Positions 7,466-13,867 of a DNA stretch of 19,275 bases are shown here, piece after piece. The stretch comes from Candidatus Latescibacterota bacterium. Lineage in GTDB: Bacteria > Latescibacterota > UBA2968 > UBA8231. Location: contig JAJDYK010000212.1 in assembly GCA_022825185.1 (NCBI GenBank), positions 1 through 19,275 of the forward strand, read 5' to 3'. The notes beneath the pieces were generated by a model, which was given only the letters and a program-made list of their open reading frames with translations, was not told where the DNA came from and made no database searches. Every line of letters begins with the position of its first letter. Positions within the stretch are counted from its first letter, which is position 1. A program made the position numbers and the translations under genes.

Positions 7466-9250
7466 ATGGAAGGTTTCTCGCTCCAAGCGATAGTGGATCT
7501 GTTTAGATTCGGTGAGCACGCGCATGAACTACACCAATCGCTGTTGACGCTCGGGATGCTCATCATCGTCGCCAAGTTGGCCGAGGGTGTCTTTCGCCGG
7601 CTGCGGTTGAACGCCATTATCGCCTATGCAGCGACAGGTATGTTGCTTGGGCCGGTCATGGAACTGACTGGCGTCTGGTGGATTGAGTCTTCGCTGCACC
7701 TCGAGTTGGTTTTGGCGCTAGGTGTGTTCATTTTCTTCTTCCTCATCGGCTTGGACGAAGTGGATATTTCCAGTTTCATGTCGTCCCTCAAAGGCCATTA
7801 CTTCCTCGCGGCCGTACTGTCCGTGATCGTGTCCCTAAGCATTTCGATGCTGGTCACCACTGATTTAGTTTTCGATTTCGGACTGAAACTGAATTTCACC
7901 GAGTCGCTGGCGTTGGCTGGCGTGCTGTCGATGACCAGTCTGGGCATCGTGGCCAAAGTGCTGACGGACGGCGGATACCTGAAACAGCCGGTTGGACTGC
8001 AAATTTTCACGGTGGTGATTATCGCCGAGTTGATTGCCCTGCTGCTTATTGGCTTCAGCATCGGCGAACACGCCCACCAAGTTTCGCCTGTCGGCATACT
8101 GATTTTGCTGGGCAAAGTGGCCGGTTTTTCAGTGGTGACTTGGGTATTGTCGTCGCGGGTGCTGCCGCCGTTGGTGGCGCTGTTGCAGCGGGTGATCCAG
8201 GTGCCGCAACTCTCCTTGGGTTTGCTGCTTGGCATGCTCTTCCTGATAGTGTACGGCGCGGAAGCAGTGGGACTCCACGGCTCACTGGGTGCTTTGCTGT
8301 TCGGGGCGTCGCTGTCGAGCCTTCCCTACCAAGTGCAGCGGGAGATCATCCCAGGGATTCGCAGCGTGGCCGAGGGGTTTTTCGTGCCCCTGTTCTTTGC
8401 TTCCGCCGGCTTGAGCTTCAGCTTTACCTTCGCAACCTTGCCGCTGGGGGCCATGGCGGGGTTGGCGCTGATCCCATTGCTCGGCAACTTCACCGGCGCT
8501 TTCATTGGCGCTTACGTGTCCCGCCTCGCCGTTCCCTACGCCGTGGCTACCGGGCTGATGGGTAAGGGAGTGGCTGAAATCGCGCTGCTGCTGGTTATGT
8601 GGAATTCTGGAATCATTGACGAGGTGGTTTTCTCATTCTTGGTGCTGGTCATGTTTTGCTACATCTTGTTCATGCCGTCGGTGATCAACTTCGCGGTGAG
8701 CCGGGCCAGCCGCAGGACCGACCTGCCAGCGCAACTTGACGACATTCCGTTGGGAATAGTCCGCTTCGCGCTGGAAGACATCAGGATTGATGACATTCTG
8801 GACCGCTCGCGTCGGCATCCTGCGCCTTTGATCACAGTGCGCGATTTCACGGAGCAGTGGATCGTTCCGCACCAGCCCCACTACGTCGTGGCAGACAAGG
8901 AAGCGCTGGTCGGAATCGTGTCCTTGGAGATGCTCCGCTACCTGCCTAAGGACGCTTGGGGCAAGACCCAACTCGACGCTGTGGTACGCCGCGAAACTCC
9001 ATTGGCCTATCCTGATGAGCAAGTCGAGGACGTGCTGCACCGTATGTCAGAGAATTCTCTTTCCGTCATGCCTGTCGTGGAAAGGGATTCGGAAAAGTTT
9101 TTGGGCGCGGTCACCAGCAGCGACATCATCCAACTCATGACCATGGAGACTATGGGCGAGAGCAGACCGCCGCACCGGCCGGCCAAGCCCTCGACGCGGT
9201 CTCGTGTGGGCACGGACAGGTCCATCGAACACAAAAAAGGAAAAATATGA
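7466..9250 (+). CDS. CPA2-type cation:proton antiporter with C-terminal CBS domain pair
   Basis: Of 594 residues, about 25-410 form roughly a dozen membrane segments of the Na+/H+ exchanger fold (PF00999), ending in the LMGKGVAEIALLL stretch common in this family. Residues about 440-562 are a CBS pair with VGIVSLEMLR and LGAVTSSDI, which usually bind adenine nucleotides and gate transport; it carries no Rossmann-type TrkA-N domain of the Kef kind. The protein sits in the inner membrane and probably exchanges Na+ or K+ for protons. In the segment where related antiporters carry DD, ND or QD, it has AELIALLL (E188), an unusual variant. Start ATG 7466 has GGAG 12 bases upstream. The TGA overlaps the next ATG by ATGA, so the two are translationally coupled. 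Confidence 0.88.
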   Translation: MEGFSLQAIVDLFRFGEHAHELHQSLLTLGMLIIVAKLAEGVFRRLRLNAIIAYAATGMLLGPVMELTGVWWIESSLHLELVLALGVFIFFFLIGLDEVDISSFMSSLKGHYFLAAVLSVIVSLSISMLVTTDLVFDFGLKLNFTESLALAGVLSMTSLGIVAKVLTDGGYLKQPVGLQIFTVVIIAELIALLLIGFSIGEHAHQVSPVGILILLGKVAGFSVVTWVLSSRVLPPLVALLQRVIQVPQLSLGLLLGMLFLIVYGAEAVGLHGSLGALLFGASLSSLPYQVQREIIPGIRSVAEGFFVPLFFASAGLSFSFTFATLPLGAMAGLALIPLLGNFTGAFIGAYVSRLAVPYAVATGLMGKGVAEIALLLVMWNSGIIDEVVFSFLVLVMFCYILFMPSVINFAVSRASRRTDLPAQLDDIPLGIVRFALEDIRIDDILDRSRRHPAPLITVRDFTEQWIVPHQPHYVVADKEALVGIVSLEMLRYLPKDAWGKTQLDAVVRRETPLAYPDEQVEDVLHRMSENSLSVMPVVERDSEKFLGAVTSSDIIQLMTMETMGESRPPHRPAKPSTRSRVGTDRSIEHKKGKI

Positions 9251-10440
9251 AAATCACGGATCTCAAATGCGCGGTCATCGGCAACAATCCGGTCGTGCGC
9301 ATCAATACCGACGAGGGCATTTACGGCCTCGGAGAAGTCGAGGCGAGCAAGTCCTATCTCAAGCCTCACGTGCTGTTTTACAGAGACCGCATCCTCGGCC
9401 AGGACCCGACCGACGTCGAGCGGGTGATGCTCAATATCCGCCGCTTGGGCAGCTTCAAGCCCTGGGGCAGTGCGGTCAGCGCGATTGAAATGGCGCTGTG
9501 GGACATTGCCGGCAAGGCCGCGGGCGTGCCGGTGTACAAGCTGCTCGGCGGCAAAATCCGCGATCGCGTGCGGGTGTACAACGGCGCGGTGCGCTTCCCC
9601 TTGGAGGGAGAGCAGTCGCCCGAGAACTACGCTAAAAACATGCAGCAGATGAAGGACGCGCCGCAGAAGTTCAGCATTATCAAGCAGGGCCTTGCCTTCC
9701 ACGGCGGGCGGATCACCGAGTCGCCCGAACATTTCTACGGCACCCACCAAGCCGGTTCGTTTCACGCCAATCGCGGCCCTTTGAGCGAACGCGGCCTCAA
9801 CTACATTGTCGATTGCATCCGCGCGATGAAGGAAGTCTGCGGCGACGAGGTTGGCTTGGCGCTGGACTTGGGTCCGGGCTTTCTCGTGCCGGATGCGCGC
9901 CGTCTCGCCCAAGCGGTCGAAGACCTCAACGTGGCGTGGCTGGAGGACATGCTGACCGGCGATTACGTGCCCTACGTGTCAGCGGATCACTACCGCGAGG
10001 TCACGCAGAGCACCTCGACGCCTATCCATACGGGTGAGCAGATTTACTTGCGGCACAATTTTCAAGACCTGATTGAGAAGCGCGCCGTGGATGTCATTGG
10101 CCCGGATCCCTGCGACATCGGTGGGATTGCCGAACTCAAATGGGTGGCTGAATACGCCGATATGCACGGTATCCTCATGGCTCCCCACGGCGTGCTCGAC
10201 GGCCTGTTGGGTTTGGCGGCCTTGGTGCAGGTCGCGGCGACACTGCCGCAAAACTACATTGCGTTTGAATATCCAACCGGCCAGCCCGAGTGGTGGTACG
10301 ACATCGTCACGGGCTTGCCCGATCCGATTGTGGTCGATAGCCACATCGCCGTTTGGGACGCGCCTGGGATGGGCGTCGATTTAATCGCCGAAGAAGCGCG
10401 GCGCTATTTGCGCGAGGAAGACGCAGACTTCTTCGACTAG
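9247..10440 (+). CDS. Mandelate racemase/muconate lactonizing-type enolase-superfamily protein
   Basis: The 397-residue protein has an N-terminal capping domain (to about 115, with GLGE and SAIEMALWDIAGK) and a TIM barrel. Metal ligands are D207 (ALDLGPG), E233 (WLEDM) and E264 (HTGEQ). K146 and H314 (MAPHG) are candidate acid/base residues. The histidine two residues after the first aspartate, typical of D-galactonate dehydratase, is absent, so that assignment is not made. It probably abstracts a proton next to a carboxylate and dehydrates or epimerises a sugar acid or hydroxy acid. Start ATG 9247 has AAGGA six bases upstream and overlaps the antiporter stop. A dehydrogenase and a second superfamily member follow, suggesting a shared pathway. 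Confidence 0.9.
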   Translation: MKITDLKCAVIGNNPVVRINTDEGIYGLGEVEASKSYLKPHVLFYRDRILGQDPTDVERVMLNIRRLGSFKPWGSAVSAIEMALWDIAGKAAGVPVYKLLGGKIRDRVRVYNGAVRFPLEGEQSPENYAKNMQQMKDAPQKFSIIKQGLAFHGGRITESPEHFYGTHQAGSFHANRGPLSERGLNYIVDCIRAMKEVCGDEVGLALDLGPGFLVPDARRLAQAVEDLNVAWLEDMLTGDYVPYVSADHYREVTQSTSTPIHTGEQIYLRHNFQDLIEKRAVDVIGPDPCDIGGIAELKWVAEYADMHGILMAPHGVLDGLLGLAALVQVAATLPQNYIAFEYPTGQPEWWYDIVTGLPDPIVVDSHIAVWDAPGMGVDLIAEEARRYLREEDADFFD

Positions 10441-10449
10441 TAGAACCGA

Positions 10450-10484
10450 CTGGATTCCCGCTTGCGGAGCGCGGAAATGACGGG
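10450..10484. repeat. REP-like palindromic relic
   Basis: The segment begins CTGGATTCCCGC and ends GCGGAAATGACGGG. It resembles dispersed palindromic repeats of the form GGATTCCCGC...GCGGGAATGACG seen in many bacterial genomes. The dyad TTCC(C)GC / GCGGAA is imperfect, with a bulge and an A in place of a G, so this copy is probably decayed. It lies between the first enolase gene and the promoter-like region of the dehydrogenase gene. Confidence 0.4.
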
Positions 10485-10502
10485 ACCGAGTGCGAAACGT
10501 CA

Positions 10503-10527
10503 GTTTTATAGACTTAATAGTTATAGA
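10503..10527 (+). promoter_or_regulatory. AT-rich promoter/operator-like island before the dehydrogenase gene
   Basis: In otherwise GC-rich DNA this stretch is almost pure A/T and holds TTATAG twice (10506-10511 and 10521-10526, period 15). Around a TAAT centre the arms TATA(G)ACT and AGTTATA form an imperfect dyad. It may be a -10 region or an operator just upstream of the Shine-Dalgarno of the dehydrogenase. No good -35 was identified. Confidence 0.3.
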
Positions 10528-10540
10528 GAAAGGGAAAAAT

Positions 10541-11509
10541 ATGCGCGCGGCTCAACTAGTCGCCCCGCGTCAGTGGGAAATCATCGAGACGGACAAACCC
10601 GAGCCAGTCGGCGATCGGATGCTGGTAAAAATGGAGCGGGTCGCGGTCTGCGGCAGCGACAAGCCGCCGTTTTGCGGCCCCCACAAGCGCTATCCGCAGC
10701 CGCCTGGGGCTACTGGGCACGAAGGGATGGGCGTGGTCGAAGTCTGCCCGTCGGGGCGCTATCGGGAGGGCGAGCGGGTGCTGTTGTGGGGATTTGACCG
10801 CGGGCTTTTTCAAGAGTACGTCTTGGCCAAGGACGATGGCGGCTGCATCCGCCTGCCCGGCGATTTGCCCGAGGAAAAGGTGCTGATGAGCCAGCTTTTG
10901 GGCACGGTGATCCACAGCTTCTACAAGCTGGGCAACATCATTGACCGCGATGTGGTGGTGATCGGTCAAGGGCCGGTGGGGCTGCTGTTCAACGCGGTGC
11001 TGCGCAACCTCGGCGCGCGCCGCATCATGGCGATTGATCCGCTGCCCTACCGCTTGGAGGTGGGCCGCCAGATGGGGGCCACGCACGCGATTTGCTCGGC
11101 ATCCCAAGACCCGGTTGCCGCGGTTGCCGAGATCACCGGCGGTGCCATGGCCGGTCTCGCAGTCGAGGCCGTAGGCGTGGCCGAGACTCTGGGTCTCGTA
11201 CCAGACCTCTGTTGTCGCAACGCCGAGGTGATCTGCTTTGGCGTCCCGGACAAGGCCCACGTCGAAGGCTTGATGACGGTCAGGATGTTGGACCTGCTGC
11301 GCCAGGAACTGCGTTTGATTTTCTCGATCGGCCCCAATCCCGACCGCGACTACCGACCCGCGCTCGACTGGATCGTCCAAGGTCGCATCGACGTGGCTCC
11401 GATCGTCAGCCACGTCCTGCCCTTTGCCGAAATCCAGCAAGCCTTTGCCATGGCTTTCGACGATCCCGAGCCGCACCGAGCTCTGAAGGTCGTGCTCAAA
11501 TTCCCCTGA
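10541..11509 (+). CDS. Zinc-dependent medium-chain alcohol/polyol dehydrogenase
   Basis: The 322-residue protein is an MDR-superfamily dehydrogenase that oxidises an alcohol or sugar hydroxyl with a nicotinamide cofactor in the cytosol. The catalytic zinc set is C37 (CGSD), H60 and E61 (GHEGMG). A Rossmann motif GQGPVG lies at 142-147, with D166 at the end of the second strand, favouring NAD+. The four-cysteine structural-zinc loop expected around residues 85-115 is missing, as in shorter MDR members. The ATG at 10541 is chosen over the in-frame GTG at 10490, because AAAGGG sits about 6 bases before it and the family begins at this point. The next gene starts 23 bases after the stop, so the two are probably one operon. 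Confidence 0.88.
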   Translation: MRAAQLVAPRQWEIIETDKPEPVGDRMLVKMERVAVCGSDKPPFCGPHKRYPQPPGATGHEGMGVVEVCPSGRYREGERVLLWGFDRGLFQEYVLAKDDGGCIRLPGDLPEEKVLMSQLLGTVIHSFYKLGNIIDRDVVVIGQGPVGLLFNAVLRNLGARRIMAIDPLPYRLEVGRQMGATHAICSASQDPVAAVAEITGGAMAGLAVEAVGVAETLGLVPDLCCRNAEVICFGVPDKAHVEGLMTVRMLDLLRQELRLIFSIGPNPDRDYRPALDWIVQGRIDVAPIVSHVLPFAEIQQAFAMAFDDPEPHRALKVVLKFP

Positions 11510-11532
11510 CGCTGAGCAGAAAGGCATCCATC

Positions 11533-12768
11533 ATGCGAGTCACCCAAATCGAAGTCCACGAGATCGCGCTCGCGTACCACGACTGGATCGCCTATCCGCT
11601 CAACCACTACTACGGCCCCGCGCGCCGCACGATCTACATCGCCCACACCGACGACGGCCGGATTGGCCTCGGCGAGAGCGGGAGCACCGAGCCGCAGGAG
11701 ACCATCGACCAATACATTGGCAGCAATCCCTTTGACTGGATCGGCGACGAGACTTCACTGGGGTTGGGCACGGCTATGTACGACCTGATGGGGCAGGCCG
11801 CTGGCGTTCCAGTCTATAAGCTGTTCGGCCAGAAATATCGGTCGTTTGTGCCCGTGGGCGCTTGGACGGTATCGACTCATCCCGAACACATGGCCGAGAC
11901 CGTAACCCGCTATGCAGCGCAGGGCTACACTTGGCTGAAGTATCACCTCTCGCCGTTTGAAAACGTCTTTGACCAGACCGAGGCCATGCAGGCGGTCGCG
12001 CCGCCCGGCTTCAAAATCCACTACGACTTCACCATGCACGGCACGGACGACCACATGCCCGAGCTGGTGGAAAAACTAGCCGAGTATCCGGTTGCCGGTT
12101 GCTTTGAAGATCCGTTGCCGCCCGGGGACATCGAGGGCTACATCGACCTGCGCAAGCGAGCCAAGCGGCCCATTGTCTTGCACCACTTCCCGCTGGGGGC
12201 CACCTACGAGGTGTTGATGGAGCCGGCCGATATCTACATGCTCGGCCACGCAAAAATCGGCGATGCCATGCGCCGCGCCGGTTTGTTTGCCGCGGCGGGC
12301 AAGCCCTTCATGCTGCAAAACGTCGGCGGTGCCATCACCCGCGCCATGGTCGTGCACATGATGGCCGCCGCGCCCACGGCCACCTTCCACTGCCACAACG
12401 ATTACGAGGTCTGGCAAAGCGACGTGGTAGAAGAGCGACTGGACCCGGTCAACGGCTTGGTGCGGGTGCCGGAAAAGCCGGGGCTGGGGTTGACTTTGGA
12501 CCGGAAAGAATTGGAGCGGCTGAAAGCGCTAGAGTTGCCCGCACAAGACAAGTGGATTATCAAATCGCGCTTCAAAAACGGCACCCGTATGTACAACATC
12601 GCCGATCCGGCCAACTCGATTTTCATGGTGCGGCCCGACCGCAATCGCCTGATGCCCATGAGCTATGCCGCGCCCATTGAGACCGAATATTGGGACGACG
12701 ACGGGACGGAGGAATACCGGGCGATGTTCAGCCGGATTGAGCGCGAGGGGATCGTGCTGGAGCGTTGA
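11533..12768 (+). CDS. Divergent enolase-superfamily (mandelate racemase-like) protein
   Basis: The 411-residue protein has the capping domain (GLGESG, about 45-50; GTAMYDLMGQAAGVPVYKLFG, about 79-99) and a barrel with D165 (HYDFTMH) and E192 (FEDPLPPGD). At the place of the third metal-binding acid it reads IVLHHFPLG (H217, H218), and the usual KxK is KYH (K136, H138). About 90 residues extend past the normal barrel end. Chemistry therefore cannot be predicted, although a dehydratase or isomerase acting on an acid-sugar is likely from its neighbours. Start ATG 11533 has AAAGG about 9 bases upstream. The longer upstream open frame over the dehydrogenase gene is out of register and not coding. 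Confidence 0.85.
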   Translation: MRVTQIEVHEIALAYHDWIAYPLNHYYGPARRTIYIAHTDDGRIGLGESGSTEPQETIDQYIGSNPFDWIGDETSLGLGTAMYDLMGQAAGVPVYKLFGQKYRSFVPVGAWTVSTHPEHMAETVTRYAAQGYTWLKYHLSPFENVFDQTEAMQAVAPPGFKIHYDFTMHGTDDHMPELVEKLAEYPVAGCFEDPLPPGDIEGYIDLRKRAKRPIVLHHFPLGATYEVLMEPADIYMLGHAKIGDAMRRAGLFAAAGKPFMLQNVGGAITRAMVVHMMAAAPTATFHCHNDYEVWQSDVVEERLDPVNGLVRVPEKPGLGLTLDRKELERLKALELPAQDKWIIKSRFKNGTRMYNIADPANSIFMVRPDRNRLMPMSYAAPIETEYWDDDGTEEYRAMFSRIEREGIVLER

Positions 12769-12835
12769 GATTATTCCTGCTCGCCCCCGTGTTTTCCGAC
12801 GAGAGCTTACCCGGTCCCTTGGGGTGTCCAGCAAC

Positions 12836-12864
12836 TTGACAGAGGGCCTGACTGTACCTATCCC
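12836..12864 (+). promoter_or_regulatory. Candidate promoter of the NHLM export operon
   Basis: A perfect TTGACA (12836-12841) is followed after 17 bases by TATCCC (12859-12864), a half-matching -10. It would give a leader of about 100 bases before the adaptor GTG. The strong -35 and position support it; the weak -10 may indicate an activator. Confidence 0.35.
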
Positions 12865-12883
12865 CTAATAAAGGTCTGACAAC

Positions 12884-12958
12884 ATGTATGAGTGCTTTGC
12901 CAGATCGCTGGGGATGCGGCTAATCGCATCCCTGAGCGCCGCATCAATGCCGAGTTGA
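12884..12958 (+). CDS. 24-residue leader ORF before the NHLM adaptor gene
   Basis: ATG 12884 opens a 24-residue peptide (MYECFARSLGMRLIASLSAA, then SMPS) that ends at TGA 12956-12958, 15 bases before the adaptor GTG. AAAGG (12871-12875) lies 8 bases upstream. It has none of the marks of an NHLM precursor: no nitrile-hydratase-like or Nif11 leader and no GG cleavage site. It may be a leader peptide whose translation opens or closes the hairpin at 12910-12933, or noise. A competing frame (GTG 12892 to TAA 12984) overlaps the adaptor gene. Confidence 0.2.
   Translation: MYECFARSLGMRLIASLSAASMPS
12910..12933 (+). promoter_or_regulatory. Leader hairpin upstream of the NHLM adaptor gene
   Basis: GGGATGCG (12911-12918) and CGCATCCC (12925-12932) are perfect inverted repeats of 8 bp around a GCTAAT loop; a G-U pair extends the stem. 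No T tract follows, so it is not an intrinsic terminator. It lies 27 bases before the Shine-Dalgarno of the adaptor and could control translation or mRNA stability. Confidence 0.4.
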
Positions 12959-12973
12959 TGGAGGATTGGGTAC

Positions 12974-13867
12974 GTGCTGTTTAACCGGATGTTTCGCGAA
13001 CGGGCGTTGGAGCACCGGGCGCGCCAGGAGCCATTGGACGACCGGTTGCAGATTACCGCGCCCCATGAGTGGTTGATAGTGGCAGGGTTGGGGCTGATGC
13101 TCTTGGTGCTGATAACTTATGGGGTGTTTGTGCGCGTGGAGCACACCGCTTCCTACGATGCGGTGCTGGTCCTGCCCGGGGAGCGCCATTACTTGGTTAC
13201 CCCGGTGTCCGGCACCGTGGTGGACGTTCTCGTGGAAGCGACCGACATCGTGGTACCAGGCCAGCCCATCGCCTACGTTCAGACTCCCGGAGGGCAGCAT
13301 CGAGGGGCTGTGATTGGGGAAATCATCAATGCACTGGAGAAGAGCGGGCAGGTGGAGGAAGGGAGCCGGAAGGAGTTGCTGCAAGCCCTGCTAGAGGTTG
13401 GTTCCGGTGCAGATTCCGCGCCGGAATCGCAGATCGTCAGTCCGCATGGAGGCCAAGTGGTGGCGCTGGATCTAGCGCCCGGGCAGGCGGTATCCGCTGG
13501 TGCCTTTGTGGGACTAGTGCGCACGAGTGCGGCTGGCCGGCCAGAGGTTGTGGCCTTCGTTTCGCCTGACGACGCAGGGCACCTCAGAGCCGGTATGGAG
13601 GTGCGCGTTAGCGTTGGCAGTCTTGGCGGCCGAGACGAACGGGTCTTGCCGGGACGGGTGACAGACGTATCGCCGCGCGCGGACGCGCCGCCTAGGTGGC
13701 TGGCGGACCGTGGATTGGCCATACCGCAACGACCCCATCAGGTACGGGTGGCCTTGGTGGATGACGAGCCGGACTTGCCAATGGGCGATGGCATGGGCGT
13801 ATCTTTGCAGATTGTGCTTGGGCGCGAGTCCCTCGCATCTGTGCTGGTGTCCGGGAGCGGGGGCTGA
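12974..13867 (+). CDS. HlyD-like membrane-fusion adaptor of an NHLM-type peptide exporter
   Basis: The 297-residue protein has a basic cytoplasmic N-terminus, one membrane segment (about 33-53), and two lipoyl-like half-domains (about 72-103, with TPVSGTV; about 153-184, with SPHGGQV) joined by a short helical linker rather than a long coiled hairpin. A beta-barrel-like region follows (190-285). This matches the NHLM bacteriocin-system secretion protein family, which bridges the ABC transporter to the periplasm or cell surface. Start is GTG 12974, with a perfect GGAGGA (12960-12965) 8 bases upstream. The stop overlaps the next start (TGATG). Gene order adaptor, C39 exporter, second ABC protein is the signature of this system. 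Confidence 0.88.
   Translation: MLFNRMFRERALEHRARQEPLDDRLQITAPHEWLIVAGLGLMLLVLITYGVFVRVEHTASYDAVLVLPGERHYLVTPVSGTVVDVLVEATDIVVPGQPIAYVQTPGGQHRGAVIGEIINALEKSGQVEEGSRKELLQALLEVGSGADSAPESQIVSPHGGQVVALDLAPGQAVSAGAFVGLVRTSAAGRPEVVAFVSPDDAGHLRAGMEVRVSVGSLGGRDERVLPGRVTDVSPRADAPPRWLADRGLAIPQRPHQVRVALVDDEPDLPMGDGMGVSLQIVLGRESLASVLVSGSGG

Noticed and set aside
9007..9912. 301-codon minus-strand open frame over the antiporter-enolase junction
   Set aside because: It crosses two well-supported plus-strand genes and has no family resemblance.
10556..11527. 323-codon open frame on the minus strand across the whole dehydrogenase gene
   Set aside because: It mirrors the codon periodicity of a clear MDR dehydrogenase on the plus strand; its translation is rich in H, R, Q and D and lacks any recognisable motif.
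11092..11532. Upstream open extension of the second enolase-superfamily gene
   Set aside because: It lies out of frame over the dehydrogenase gene and translates to arginine-rich noise; the domain begins at 11533.
12769..12835. Hairpin or terminator after the second enolase-superfamily gene
   Set aside because: Only short, bulged inverted repeats (GCTCG/CGAGAGC) without a T tract were found.
13850..13867. Glycine-glycine at the C-terminus of the adaptor, read as a leader cleavage site
   Set aside because: C39 sites lie between a leader and a core peptide; here the protein simply ends, so it is coincidence.
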